A stretch of DNA of 64,000 nucleotides from Nitrospira sp. (GTDB lineage: Bacteria; Nitrospirota; Nitrospiria; Nitrospirales; UBA8639), in NCBI GenBank assembly GCA_024760505.1, contig CP058931.1, positions 2,862,001 through 2,926,000 of the forward strand. The letters are read 5' to 3'. This document shows positions 16,192 to 24,980 of the stretch, piece by piece. A model generated the notes under the pieces. It was not told the origin of the DNA and made no database searches. It was given only the letters and a program-made list of their open reading frames with translations. The position numbers and the translations under genes were made by a program. How positions within the stretch are numbered: the stretch's first letter is position 1; each line of letters starts with the position of its first letter.

Positions 16192-16593
16192 ATGAGTAAG
16201 ATGGCTCAGGAAGTTATTTCTGATGGTCGAAACGAAGGACTATGGCAAATGTTGTTAGAGAAGAAAAATGAGGTTCAAAAACAAATTGATGATCTGATTC
16301 TCCAGCGTCGTGAAGAACAGGAGCGGTGGCGAGGGGAACCGGCCATGGATGATCAGGATATGGCTTGCCGCGATAGTTCAGCCGATCAACTCCTTTCCTT
16401 ACTGGAAATCCGTCACCGGATGAGGGTGACCCTTGACGAAGCATTGACTCGCCTTCGGGAAGGGACCTACGGATTTTGCAATGAGTGTGGAGCGCCGGTC
16501 AGTAATGCCCGCCTCAAGGCTTTACCTTTCGCGAAAACCTGTTTTGATTGTCAAAATGTGATTGAGGGACTTGAAAAAGTCGCACGAAGTTAA
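16192..16593 (+). CDS. DksA/TraR-family C4 zinc-finger protein
   Basis: A 133-residue protein. A coiled-coil-forming N-terminus (about 17-90) precedes a C4 zinc finger C96-x2-C99...C117-x2-C120 (FCNECGAPVSNARLKALPFAKTCFDCQ). DksA-type proteins insert their coiled coil into the RNA polymerase secondary channel and modulate initiation with ppGpp. Short relatives without ppGpp-site residues are also common, so the precise role is open. The coiled-coil tip carries DDQDMACRDSSADQ rather than the classical DxxDxA of DksA, although DMACRDSSAD keeps two acidic residues. AAGGAG precedes the ATG. Confidence 0.85.
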   Translation: MSKMAQEVISDGRNEGLWQMLLEKKNEVQKQIDDLILQRREEQERWRGEPAMDDQDMACRDSSADQLLSLLEIRHRMRVTLDEALTRLREGTYGFCNECGAPVSNARLKALPFAKTCFDCQNVIEGLEKVARS

Positions 16594-16708
16594 GGGATTA
16601 CCCTTTGTCAGGAATCGGGGAGATGCGTGGTAGCCGGATGAAACTGCAGCAGTGTTCAGGGACATCCCTGAATGAAACTTCCTGGAAAATTATTTGGAAG
16701 TTTTTGAT

Positions 16709-17014
16709 TTAACGAATTCGTCTCTGGAGGGCCACCCCAAAGGCCGGCCGGGGACGAGGCATCCGCTCCGTTTGGGGAGGCGGATCCAATACTTCCTTCT
16801 GGTTCTTTAATATCACCGGATCAATCACATTGCCGCACTGTATGCAGTGTTTGGTGGTAATCCACAATTCTCCTTCGGGGTTGGCTACATCCAAACAATG
16901 TCCCTTAATCAGGAGACCTCCACATCGATCACAAGACGATTGATTCATCATGTGGGCAATTTCATTATCGATGGTATGGGCAGCACGAGTGGGTTTTTTT
17001 GTCGTCTGTGGCAT
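16709..17014 (-). CDS. small zinc-ribbon protein, unknown
   Basis: A 101-residue protein with two CxxC knuckles, C28-x2-C31 (SSCDRCGGLL) and C57-x2-C60 (KHCIQCGNVID), spaced as in a zinc ribbon, plus C40. The tails are basic and disordered. GAGGTG precedes the ATG. I recall short proteins of this form in Nitrospira but no experimentally defined function. It could be a nucleic-acid-binding or redox-sensing peptide. Confidence 0.65.
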   Translation of the reverse strand: MPQTTKKPTRAAHTIDNEIAHMMNQSSCDRCGGLLIKGHCLDVANPEGELWITTKHCIQCGNVIDPVILKNQKEVLDPPPQTERMPRPRPAFGVALQRRIR

Positions 17015-17502
17015 AACACACCTCTTCTCTGGTTAAGCACATGGGTAGGGGAATGGACTCCCAATGACATAGAATTGGAGATTAGGTTGCATATGTGATG
17101 TCACCCTAAAGTGGAATCACCCTCATGACAACTGCATAGATCCCTGGTTTTTGGGTAAAAATTCCGACTATGGAATTCCGCCTGGTGGGGAAATACTGGT
17201 TTCCTGAGCGGAGGAAACACCAGCTTGTATTGAGGGGCTTTGGGCGTGCCTTTCCGGTTTGGAAAATCTCATTAAATACAGTATGTTTGGGGCCGTCGAT
17301 CATTTCCCACTCACCCTTCTATTATGGGCGTTGCAGGTTTTTCCGGCGCTATGTTGATGATACAGGTTCAGGCCTGTCTCTGGTCAGTTATTTCAAATCG
17401 GATATCTTCACGAGTTCAGATTCGTTATTAATAGAGGTGGTTGTTGCCTATGTGGCAATTAATCTTATCTGCTCCTCTATTTGATTAGGGGGTTTTACGG
17501 AG
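17015..17502. other. intergenic region with a weak minus-strand frame
   Basis: About 490 bp. A 65-residue minus-strand frame (17106-17303) has protein-like composition (RPKPLNTSWCFLRSGNQYF...PGIYAVVMRVIPL) but only a weak ribosome site, so I do not call it. A small hairpin with CTGGTTTCCT/AGGAAACACCAG arms lies near 17196-17223. Confidence 0.35.
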
Positions 17503-18435
17503 ATGGCTTTTCGACTTGCCCGCTCGGAATCGTTTATTCAAGGCATTAAGCGAATGGTGAATGAACAAATTGACCTGGCGTCGGAGGAACAGGACCGGCG
17601 TCCTATTGATCCGATCACTGTGCCACATCAGGTGCGGAAGCGATGTAAAAAAATCAGAGCACTTATTCGTTTGGCGAAGACCGGGATGAAAAACCGAAAA
17701 ACGTATCAACAGGAAAATAGACGTTTGAGGGATGCGGCCCGCATGATATCCGACATCCGGGACGCTCAAGTCATGATCAACACCTATGATCATCTGATGG
17801 CATTTCAAAGACCGGAGATTGACCGGAGGGAATTCGGTCCAATCCGTCGACGGTTATCCTCCCGTTTTGAAAGTCTATTGCACGAGAGGTCTTCCCTCGA
17901 GCGGTCGTTTCAAGAAATTCAAATCAGTTTGCTAAAAAGTCGACAACATATGTCTGATGCTCTGCTCAATGACTGCCGTGAACCCGTCATGTATGAAGGA
18001 TTGAAAGCAACGTATGCTAAAGCTTTTCAGGCGATGTCAGATGTATTTACCCGGCCGACCGATGAGGGGCTTCATGAGTGGCGGAAGCATGTCAAGTATC
18101 ACTGGTATCATTGCCGTTTGGTCATAGACGTCTGGCAACCTGTCTTCTCGGGACGATCTTCCGAACTTCATCGCTTGGAGGAGTATCTCGGAGAAGATCA
18201 TGATTTGAGCGTCTTCGAAAGATTGTTGACGGAATCAGGTGAAGTAGCCCGTTCTTCTGACTGTTCGTCTGCCATCCTCATTGGAGTGATTCATCAACGA
18301 AAACAGATGTTGCGAACGGCTGTCCGTCCATTAGGATGCCGTCTCTTTGTCGAATCCCCGAAGGATTTCAGCAAGCGAATCTGTGCGTACTGGAAGATAT
18401 GGACCCAGGAAATACCGGGAGCACAGGAAGTCTAA
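17503..18435 (+). CDS. CHAD-domain protein
   Basis: A 310-residue all-helical protein. The CHAD (conserved histidine alpha-helical) signature is seen in VPHQVRKRCKKIRALIRLAK, ARMISDIRDAQVMINTYDHL, LHEWRKHVKYHWYHCRLV and YLGEDHDLSVF, with the conserved His and Arg/Lys of two four-helix bundles. CHAD domains bind inorganic polyphosphate through these basic surfaces and are often found on polyphosphate granules or beside CYTH triphosphatases. No CYTH domain is fused or adjacent here. A role in polyphosphate handling would fit the phosphate genes further on. Confidence 0.9.
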   Translation: MAFRLARSESFIQGIKRMVNEQIDLASEEQDRRPIDPITVPHQVRKRCKKIRALIRLAKTGMKNRKTYQQENRRLRDAARMISDIRDAQVMINTYDHLMAFQRPEIDRREFGPIRRRLSSRFESLLHERSSLERSFQEIQISLLKSRQHMSDALLNDCREPVMYEGLKATYAKAFQAMSDVFTRPTDEGLHEWRKHVKYHWYHCRLVIDVWQPVFSGRSSELHRLEEYLGEDHDLSVFERLLTESGEVARSSDCSSAILIGVIHQRKQMLRTAVRPLGCRLFVESPKDFSKRICAYWKIWTQEIPGAQEV

Positions 18436-18552
18436 GCCGGCCCCGCGAAATCAGGGGTATGATCAGTTGTCACACGGCTGTTGTCGGAACACTCACATAC
18501 ATACCACCGTGTCATCCGGGGAGATCATGACCTCTCAGGCATATCTTCGCGA

Positions 18553-18637
18553 TTTTCTGTGAACAGGATTTTTCCGGAGGGGACTTTTCTTGGACTTCTT
18601 CCTGAAGATTCAAGTGGATTTGTCCGTTCACAGAAAA
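18553..18637. repeat. 12-bp inverted repeat, long stem-loop
   Basis: TTTTCTGTGAAC (18553-18564) and its exact reverse complement GTTCACAGAAAA (18626-18637) flank a 61-base loop in the non-coding interval between the CHAD and YtxH genes. This could be an RNA hairpin in the YtxH leader or a protein-binding site pair. Confidence 0.4.
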
Positions 18638-18769
18638 GCTACTTCATGATAATTGGTAAGCAGACCCATGAATTCGGTACCAACCGTTGGGTGGGTGTAA
18701 GTGGGACATATTGAGTTTCCCGATCTTTCTTTACCCACAAAATTTTCATCATTTAACCAAGGAGACTCC

Positions 18770-19087
18770 ATGAAACAATACGACAGAGATGCCACACCAG
18801 GAAAAGTGGTCAGTGTGTTCATCACGGGGATAGTCATTGGAACCGTGGCGACGTTTTTGCTTTGCCCGCAATCCGGGCGTGAATCACGTGGTCAAATTCG
18901 TGATTATGTCCGTCGAAAAGGAGAAGATTTGAACAATCTGCAGGATAGAACCGTTGAGACCTATCAAGACATCGTGTCCGGGACTCGTAAGGAGTTGGAA
19001 GATATTCAGGAGGGGATTAAAGAGGCAGTACATGCTGGAATGGATGAATTTCGTAAGGAGTTGAAAGACATAAGAAGCAAAGTATAG
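18770..19087 (+). CDS. YtxH-domain membrane protein
   Basis: A 105-residue protein. One N-terminal membrane segment (about 15-33, VSVFITGIVIGTVATFLLCP) is followed by the YtxH signature PQSGRESRGQIRDYVRRKG and an amphipathic helical tail with heptad character. YtxH/GvpP-like proteins are small general-stress membrane proteins of unknown biochemistry. The ATG at 18770 has AAGGAG 6 bases upstream and is preferred over a longer frame from 18701. A clear terminator follows at 19165. Confidence 0.82.
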   Translation: MKQYDRDATPGKVVSVFITGIVIGTVATFLLCPQSGRESRGQIRDYVRRKGEDLNNLQDRTVETYQDIVSGTRKELEDIQEGIKEAVHAGMDEFRKELKDIRSKV

Positions 19088-19164
19088 AGGATGCGGAAGA
19101 GGGTCGCGTTCATGGAAAATTGGGAGAATGGTCCTGTTTTGACATTGGATATAGACTTGATTTT

Positions 19165-19185
19165 CCCCGTGGTCCTGCCACGGGG
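19165..19185 (+). terminator. intrinsic terminator after YtxH gene
   Basis: An 8-bp GC-rich stem CCCCGTGG/CCACGGGG with a 5-base loop followed by ATATTTATTGTTACTT. It lies 78 bp after the YtxH stop. Confidence 0.65.
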
Positions 19186-19187
19186 AT

Positions 19188-19718
19188 ATTTATTGTTACT
19201 TAGTGTATTAGATTAAAAGTTGTGCCTTGTGTTGCGGTTCTTCCACGTCCATTTCACAAACCAAACAATCGAGAAGCCATCCCATTGGATTTGGCAGCCT
19301 GCACCACTTACTGCTTCCTGTCCGCTGCAAATCAGCTCTGCCCAGGTTGGAAACGAAACCCAACATTCCATCTTGAAGACCCGCTGTCCTCCCGTAGGCC
19401 GAAAAGGATGACGTGGTTTATCCCCTGGTTCAATGAAACCCCTTATCGGCGCAAAACAGGGAGTCCAAAGAGCGGTGTTGCGGTCAGAAATAGCGCAATT
19501 GTCGATATACCCATTTGAGGGCTGCCGGTCCTGATCATCTCAAGTTCACCTGACCTTCAGGGATAATCACCACAAATTCGGCATGGTTATGTCGCCCTGT
19601 CTCCTGTAATCGAAGGATGTGTCCGTGGGGGCTGTTTTGAAAGTCTTACACCTTTCTGTTAGGTCCGGTTCCAGTTTGTGATTCCTGAGGTGAAGAGCCA
19701 GCCTCGGTGGGGGGAATA
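19188..19718. other. 530-bp stretch with a possible gene remnant
   Basis: No intact gene. On the minus strand 19535-19645 is open for 36 residues with a strongly protein-like sequence (PHGHILRLQETGRHNHAEF...IPEG) ending in TGA, but it has no start codon and a stop right upstream. This looks like the surviving 3' end of a gene. I cannot identify the family. Confidence 0.3.
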
Positions 19719-20102
19719 TTAGAATTCATCGATGGCCACTGGGTGCAGGAGGTCGCGTACCGACACGATCCCGACAATGTCAAGTTGGTTGGTGACGGCC
19801 AGATGGCGAGTGCCGGAACGATCCATCACATCCGCCGCTTCAAATATCGGCGCGTCTTGGTCAATGCTGATTACGGGAGCCGTCATAATGGTTTCGACTG
19901 TGGTACGATCAGGCGACCGGTGGGTCGAGACCACTTTGCGGACAATGTCGGATTCGGTAACGATGCCCACAATATGTCCGTCTTGTTTAACGAACACACT
20001 TCCGATGCCGCGAACCCGCATTAAGGTCGCTGCAAGAGACACGAGGTCTCCGCAATTTACTGATGCGAGATCCTGTTTCATGAGTTTTCCCACTCGAATC
20101 AT
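19719..20102 (-). CDS. CBS-pair domain protein
   Basis: A 127-residue protein made of two CBS repeats (VGKLMKQDLASVNCGDLVSLAATLM...GIVTESDIVRKVV and VETIMTAPVISIDQDAPIFEAADVM...GIVSVRDLLHPV). Stand-alone CBS pairs bind adenine nucleotides and act as energy sensors or regulators of partner proteins. It is about 55 % identical by eye to the CBS protein at 21339-21722, so the two arose by duplication. The ATG follows AAGGAG. The intervening PsiE gene suggests a shared membrane or phosphate-stress context. Confidence 0.9.
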   Translation of the reverse strand: MIRVGKLMKQDLASVNCGDLVSLAATLMRVRGIGSVFVKQDGHIVGIVTESDIVRKVVSTHRSPDRTTVETIMTAPVISIDQDAPIFEAADVMDRSGTRHLAVTNQLDIVGIVSVRDLLHPVAIDEF

Positions 20103-20175
20103 AGGGATGCTCCTTTTGTTATCACATCCATTAATAGGGAGATTTGAATTTCCGCGTCTTACTTGAGAACGATGG

Positions 20176-20331
20176 TTAGGCTACCAGGGAGAATTTCCCC
20201 TTCGGACCCTTTCCATGCAAAATCGGATAGCAGAGGCGTGGGCTTCTGGGAAGATGGAGAAGGGTGCGAATGCCGTAAAGGAGCGGCTGAAGGAGTATCA
20301 GTATTCCCAGAGTAATGACCATGAGTTTCAT
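20176..20331 (-). CDS. possible small membrane peptide
   Basis: A 51-residue frame too short for most gene callers. It starts with a hydrophobic helix (MKLMVITLGILILLQPLLYG) and continues with a basic tail. CAGGAG lies 7 bases before the ATG, which is the main support. It lies between two CBS genes on the same strand. Composition fits a single-pass membrane peptide. No family recognised. Confidence 0.35.
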   Translation of the reverse strand: MKLMVITLGILILLQPLLYGIRTLLHLPRSPRLCYPILHGKGPKGKFSLVA

Positions 20332-20806
20332 GGTGTGTCTCCTGCTGAATGTGGTGTGTCATGGGTTGTCGCTTCTTCCAATATCATGACAGAGTGCTGT
20401 TACCATGGAGTTTCAGAACCGTTAGCAACGGGTAACATTTCATCATGTCCCGGTAAACCGGTGCTATCGGGCATTATGTCATCAAAGGGAAAACCAACAA
20501 CCCGCGGGAAAACGATTTGGAGAAAAGAGTACGACTCTCATTTGTCTCAAGAGGTTGGGAATGCCATGGGCTTGCATGCTCCACGGGTTGGATATTATGA
20601 AATTTTGACCTGAAGGGGTTTTGTACTGTTGGATAAGGCGATTCAAAGCCTGGTTTCGTTTTTGCCACTTTTCATTGATTGGCAAAAAAGGGAACCCATG
20701 GCATTACTTGAGCAAATGGGTGATAACCGTATTGGGATAGTACTGGATAGCGATGCATGTTAGACCGTCGTGAAGGGAGTGGAAATATCGTCATGCTTGC
20801 GTGAAA
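20332..20806. other. 475-bp stretch without a supported gene
   Basis: Several short frames are open on both strands but none has a ribosome site or protein-like motif. No repeat or motif copy is seen. Confidence 0.4.
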
Positions 20807-21349
20807 TTAGTGAGATTTTTGGGTTGTCGTCCATTCCGGGGCATTTTCGGCTCGGGTCGGTGACCATTGAACGGCGACCACCCGGATAATGGCCAATACC
20901 ACCAATATTCCACCCAAGATCATCCATTGCTCCAGATGGGCTTCCGAAAACCATTTCGAGATAATTTCGGTAAGCATGACCACGAGAATCGTATCAACAA
21001 TGAACGTGACTTTGACTCGTCCCTCAGAAAAATAGGTGACGGTGGTTTTAAACACCTCGACAATCGCGAGAATAATCAACGTGTCCACGATGAGTTGACG
21101 AAAGACCTGTTCAAGGGGTTCTGTGAAAAGGGCTTCCAAATTCAGGAAAATTCTCAGGACGCCACCAGCGAGCCCTACGAGGATGGTAACAATCAATAAA
21201 CTCAGGACGGCTTTGATGCCTTTCATCCAGAAATGAGTCAGGTCGGCTTCCAACGCTTTGGCCAGCCACGCAGATGACTGTTGAAAAGAGCTATTGAACA
21301 AGGAAGCATCGGTGGACGGTATGGTTGATTTCATGGGTTTATAATTCAT
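20807..21349 (-). CDS. psiE: PsiE-family membrane protein
   Basis: About 180 residues with four predicted membrane helices (near 46-70, 82-105, 118-138, 148-166 of the longest form). The family signature is LIVDTLIILAIVEVFKTTVTYFSEGRVKVTFIVDTILVVMLTEIIS. PsiE was named as a phosphate-starvation-inducible protein in E. coli (Pho regulon); its biochemical role is unknown. Its start overlaps the end of the upstream CBS gene by about 11 bp, so the two are coupled. ATG 21349 is preferred; 21334 is an alternative. The CBS partner may gate it in response to nucleotides. Confidence 0.8.
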   Translation of the reverse strand: MNYKPMKSTIPSTDASLFNSSFQQSSAWLAKALEADLTHFWMKGIKAVLSLLIVTILVGLAGGVLRIFLNLEALFTEPLEQVFRQLIVDTLIILAIVEVFKTTVTYFSEGRVKVTFIVDTILVVMLTEIISKWFSEAHLEQWMILGGILVVLAIIRVVAVQWSPTRAENAPEWTTTQKSH

Positions 21350-21722
21350 CCTTTGCAACGGGAGCTAATAAATCACGAACCGACAGCATCCCCAGCACGT
21401 GGGACTCGTTGCCTACCACTAAATGTCTCGTATGAGCTGCCTGCATGATCCCGGCAGCCTCAAAAATCGACTCCGATTCATCAATGGAGAGGAGGGGGCT
21501 GCTCATAATATCTCCAACCTGGATATACTCTGAAGGGAAGTGAAAGGCCACGACCTTTCTCACGATATCGCTTTCCGTCACAATACCCACTAACTCTTCC
21601 CCACGTTTCACCAACAGGCTTCCGATTTTGCGAATTCGCATCAGGTTGGCGGCGACGGATACCGCCTGGGTGATCTCCACACAAGCCAGTTCTCTCGTCA
21701 TTAACTGTTCAACTCGTACCAT
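21339..21722 (-). CDS. CBS-pair domain protein
   Basis: A 127-residue tandem CBS protein (VEQLMTRELACVEITQAVSVAANLM...GIVTESDIVRKVV; VGDIMSSPLLSIDESESIFEAAGIM...GMLSVRDLLAPV), the paralogue of 19719-20102. An AAGGAG-type site precedes the ATG. It is upstream of and overlaps the PsiE gene, so it is the likely regulator of that membrane protein by adenylate binding (inference). Confidence 0.9.
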   Translation of the reverse strand: MVRVEQLMTRELACVEITQAVSVAANLMRIRKIGSLLVKRGEELVGIVTESDIVRKVVAFHFPSEYIQVGDIMSSPLLSIDESESIFEAAGIMQAAHTRHLVVGNESHVLGMLSVRDLLAPVAKDEL

Positions 21723-21909
21723 GTTCTTCTCCTTTGTTAATATGAAGGCTCATGATGGAATGTACCGGTTTGGTATTAAATCTGCATCGCAAGTATGTGA
21801 CGCATGTGTAACATTTCGTCTGCTCCCCTCCTTTTGCGGTGGAAGTCTAGGGTAGAATGACTCGGAAAGGCAGGGGGCAGTGATTGTGTTTGATTGGAGG
21901 CATATCGGT

Positions 21910-22617
21910 ATGAAACGATCGGCAAGATTGATGGGATTGATGGTGGTGGGCATCTTTCTGGGAGGGTGTCAGACACCCCAGTTTCAAACATTGAAAATTT
22001 TCGATAGTCCCAATCGTGTGGTGGCGCTACAGGCTATGCAGGATGCCTATGGTGGAAAAGGCTATGATCATCCAGTGTCTTTCACGAACGAGGAAATGAT
22101 TCAAATTTTGCAGGGCATCCGGGCGGAAAAAACAGGTCTATACAGTAGTTCGTCCTCTAGGAATTCCTCCGCGCATCCGGTATTCAGCCAATCAGAAATC
22201 CAATTCTTTGCTCCCCTCATTGTAAAAGGGTTGAGTCAAGCGACTCCTGAAGAGGTGGTCACCTTCTTTGAAACTGCTGAAATTGAAACGGATGACCTTG
22301 AAAAGAATTTCGCCATTACCACCTCGGGAGGATTCTATGTAGCGGGGGGGAATTTTCACGTTGTGGTGAGCAATTTTTCCGTTAAAACCCCCCTCTGGCA
22401 GGATGCCCAGAGATCGAGTTATGACGTAGACGCCGTTCGCACCAATTCTCTTGAGCAATTAAAACCTCAGCCTGGTCTGCTGGTCTTTGAGCCGCGGGAG
22501 TTTTTGGTGGAGTCTTCCGATGGAGAAATCGGGGGTTTTTTAAAAGGCAAGCCCTGGCAAACTGCCATCCGTTATCGGGAGTTTTTAAGCCATTCCGTCG
22601 CTCCACAAACACAATAG
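21910..22617 (+). CDS. lipoprotein, unknown
   Basis: A 235-residue protein with a type II signal peptide (RLMGLMVVGIFLGGC, lipobox LGGC). The mature domain is mixed alpha/beta with EEMIQILQGIRAEKTG and EEVVTFFETAEIETDDLEKNFAITTSGGFYVAGGNFHVVVSNF. No enzymatic motif is recognised. TTGGAGG lies about 10 bases before the ATG. It stands alone on the plus strand and is followed by a strong hairpin (22644-22676). Confidence 0.7.
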   Translation: MKRSARLMGLMVVGIFLGGCQTPQFQTLKIFDSPNRVVALQAMQDAYGGKGYDHPVSFTNEEMIQILQGIRAEKTGLYSSSSSRNSSAHPVFSQSEIQFFAPLIVKGLSQATPEEVVTFFETAEIETDDLEKNFAITTSGGFYVAGGNFHVVVSNFSVKTPLWQDAQRSSYDVDAVRTNSLEQLKPQPGLLVFEPREFLVESSDGEIGGFLKGKPWQTAIRYREFLSHSVAPQTQ

Positions 22618-22643
22618 GATTAACTGAAACCCGATTAAGGTCT

Positions 22644-22676
22644 TCCCTCACCTATGGCTTCGCCATAAGTGAGGGA
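22644..22676 (+). terminator. strong stem-loop after lipoprotein gene
   Basis: A stem TCCCTCAC...GTGAGGGA continues inward to TATGGC/GCCATA (one bulge) with a TTC loop. No T-run follows, so it may act as a bidirectional or Rho-assisted terminator between the lipoprotein gene and the convergent phoU remnant. Confidence 0.5.
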
Positions 22677-22754
22677 ACCCTATTGTCTGATTCTTAGGCG
22701 TAGAGAGGGCTTGGGTAGGTGTGCGCCCCCGTCCATTAGGATAGTTCACTGATT

Positions 22755-23160
22755 TTAGGACGTGGCCCTTGCAAAAGAAAATCCAGTGACCATCAAATAT
22801 ATTTCCTCCGCAATGTCGGTGACATGATCGCCGGCGCGTTCCAACCCCTTCGCGATAAATAAAAGTTGAGTCCCGTCTGCAATGTTCCTGGTTTTCTTGC
22901 TCATCGTGCGGAGCAGAAGCTGAAACAGGTAGGCGTAGACTGTGTCCAATTCGGCGTCATCCGCCCAAGCGACATTGGCTAACTGGGCATTTTGGTGGAT
23001 GTAGGACTCTGTGACCTGGGATAACATGGATGGGCTGTGAATAATGGCTGCTGCGTTTGGCGGTAATTTTCGCGTAATCCACGATCCGTTCCAAATGGAT
23101 CACAATGCGAGAAGCCGCCAGAATGGCCAGCAGGTCGTCAGCCATCGCCTCGGTAATCGG
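22755..23160 (-). pseudogene. phoU: phoU remnant: N-terminus missing, frameshifted
   Basis: PhoU couples the Pst transporter to the PhoR kinase. Here only the second half survives, in two frames. Frame one (from about 23145) has MADDLLAILAASRIVIHLERIVDYAKITAK, the PhoU centre (cf. MADDL...LERIGDYA). Frame two (22755-about 23050) has LSQVTESYIHQNAQLANVAWADDAELDTVYAYLFQLLL...LLFIAKGLERAGDHVTDIAEEIYLMVTG, the PhoU C-terminus including LERxGDHxTxIAE. A frameshift near 23040-23060 separates them, and the first about 90 residues are absent upstream. It is downstream of the porins in the phosphate cluster. A sequencing error could explain the frameshift but not the missing N-terminus. Confidence 0.8.
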
Positions 23161-23440
23161 ATAGGGATGCCTGTCATAACAAGGTGACTTGGGGTTTTCA
23201 TGGAAACCCTTCGTATGGGTCAGTGCAAGAAATGTAATTGGAGCAGATAGAAAATCTTGAATGATTCACCTTTCGACTATCTGAGGATGAGATGACAAGC
23301 TCATAATACTCTCGTTTCCAACAGGTTAAATGCTACTGGGGCATACATGACGAGGTCATTTTATACTTCTAGGAGGCTTGCAGGCTGGTCGTAGGAGATC
23401 GTGCGCGCCTTCCATTCCATCGATAGATACAATGGAAGAA

Positions 23441-23474
23441 CAGGCCTCTCCCGGATGAGACCGACAGAGGCCTG
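23441..23474 (-). terminator. hairpin after porin gene
   Basis: A perfect 9-bp stem CAGGCCTCT/AGAGGCCTG with a 16-base loop lies 43 bp downstream of the porin stop on the minus strand and is followed by TTCTTCC. It is a likely terminator for the porin transcript and separates it from the phoU remnant. Confidence 0.55.
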
Positions 23475-23516
23475 TTTGTGGGACGAGAGGAGGAGTGCCT
23501 TTGCGTCCCGATAAAT

Positions 23517-24890
23517 TTAGAACGAGACGTCCCATTGCAGGCGGACCCGCTGTTCATGTTGGTTTTGACCTGCCGGTTGGGCCAGCGTAAGCCAGGAGCC
23601 ATCAAGGGTGATCTTGTTTCGATGCCCGGCAAAAAACCAATTGATGGCGGTGGTGTATTCCTGCCGCCGGTCATTGGGTGCGGAAATGTTGGGGTCGACG
23701 AAGGCATAGCGGAAGGCCACCTCCAACGGCTTGGGAACCGCCGGAATGAGATAGTGAGGGAAATACCCGATCTGCGAATAACTTCCCATCATGTTGGTCT
23801 TATAGCCCGGCGCACCTTCCGGATAGCTGTCATCCTTGACCTCCTTCCAATGGTATTCATGTTGAATAGACAGCCCCCGCCATTTGAAGGCGAATTCCTC
23901 CACCATGCCTTGCACCCGATATTGTCCGGCTTTAGCGGAAGAATCAGAGGTGTAGGGCACACCGGCCGAATTGTCTTCGGGTAAGGTACCGCAACCACTG
24001 GATGACCATCGGGTACATTTGCCGACGGTGGTATAAGCCCCGAAGGCCACGCTTCCCGTGGGTTGCTCATGAAACTCCACGTCACTTTGTGACCATTTCA
24101 GGTCCCGGCCCAAAAAGTTCCATTGGTATCGTCCGAAATACATCATGTTGGCGTCGTCGTTGGCTTCTCCCCGGCCGGATCCGGTAAAGACGCCGGCATA
24201 ATACCGGGAATCAAAGGCCGTCCCTGGGGCTACATGGCCATACAGCATGGCTCCGACCTGTCGGTCGATGGTAAAGATCTCATTGACGATGGATCGTTCC
24301 ACGAACTGCTGGTTGCCGGAGGAGTCTCTCCGTTCCCGGTTATAGTCGACTTTCCATTGGCCGAGTTGCAGCGACAGAAATTTAAACTTTTCCAAGCTAA
24401 TCCGCCAGTCGATTAATCGGGTCGCTCCGGGTGATCCACCGGAGTTGGAAGTGGATTGCAAGTCCAACTCGAAATAGTACTTGATCCAGGGTTGATAGCC
24501 ATGCCCGCCGATTTTCATTCGAACCCGCCGAAGTTCCAGAGTGCTTTGAGGACCTTCATTAAAGTCTGCGGCAGTTATTGGATCTCCGTTAGTGGGATAC
24601 GTAAAGCGACCCTGGAACCGCCATTGAATCTGGGTGGCAAATTTGCCATCCTTTGTTTTAAATTCAAACCCCTTATTGCCCCAACCGACTTCAACAGGAA
24701 ATTTATCGTCAAACGCCTTTTGCTGCTCTACAGCTTTTTTCTCTTCTGCCGCCTCAATCTTGATCCAATCTTCTTTCGTGAGCACCTCTTTTTCGCGCAA
24801 CACATCGACCAGTGCATCACTTGCCTGGACATCCGGCTGAAGAAACAAGCTTAGGCACGCCATTGTCGTGAACAACCAAAAAACTTTCAT
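23517..24890 (-). CDS. OprO/OprP-type phosphate-selective porin
   Basis: A 457-residue outer-membrane porin with a signal peptide (1-23, LFTTMACLSLFLQPDVQA), a short helical/coiled segment (VLREKEVLTKEDWIKIEAAEEKKAVEQQKA) and an alternating beta-barrel ending in the aromatic VRLQWDVSF, the outer-membrane insertion signal. Barrel features such as GGHGYQPWIKYYFELD and SLQLGQWKVDYNRER match Porin_O_P (phosphate/polyphosphate-selective) proteins. It is the second of two tandem copies; the last about 290 residues are nearly identical to the upstream paralogue, but the first about 160 are only about 60 % identical. It is downstream of pstB and the other porin, so it should feed the Pst system. Confidence 0.9.
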   Translation of the reverse strand: MKVFWLFTTMACLSLFLQPDVQASDALVDVLREKEVLTKEDWIKIEAAEEKKAVEQQKAFDDKFPVEVGWGNKGFEFKTKDGKFATQIQWRFQGRFTYPTNGDPITAADFNEGPQSTLELRRVRMKIGGHGYQPWIKYYFELDLQSTSNSGGSPGATRLIDWRISLEKFKFLSLQLGQWKVDYNRERRDSSGNQQFVERSIVNEIFTIDRQVGAMLYGHVAPGTAFDSRYYAGVFTGSGRGEANDDANMMYFGRYQWNFLGRDLKWSQSDVEFHEQPTGSVAFGAYTTVGKCTRWSSSGCGTLPEDNSAGVPYTSDSSAKAGQYRVQGMVEEFAFKWRGLSIQHEYHWKEVKDDSYPEGAPGYKTNMMGSYSQIGYFPHYLIPAVPKPLEVAFRYAFVDPNISAPNDRRQEYTTAINWFFAGHRNKITLDGSWLTLAQPAGQNQHEQRVRLQWDVSF

Positions 24891-24980
24891 GCAAACGACC
24901 TCCCCTTAAAAAGTAAGCTCCAATGGTTTGTCATCGAGTGGAAAATTGCATTCATCCTGGAGGGGAGAGTACCCCGAGGT

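Noticed and set aside
17106..17303. 65-residue minus-strand frame with protein-like C-terminus
   Set aside because: Weak ribosome site and no recognisable family; left as a note in the intergenic entry.
19535..19645. Minus-strand 36-residue remnant with PHGHILRLQETGRHNHAEF
   Set aside because: No start codon and stop right upstream; described only as a possible 3' leftover.
21786..21812. Possible second Pho-box-like pair (TGTGACG/TGTAACA 11 bp apart) upstream of the lipoprotein at 21910
   Set aside because: Only two units, one poor, and no phosphate-linked gene directly downstream; likely chance.
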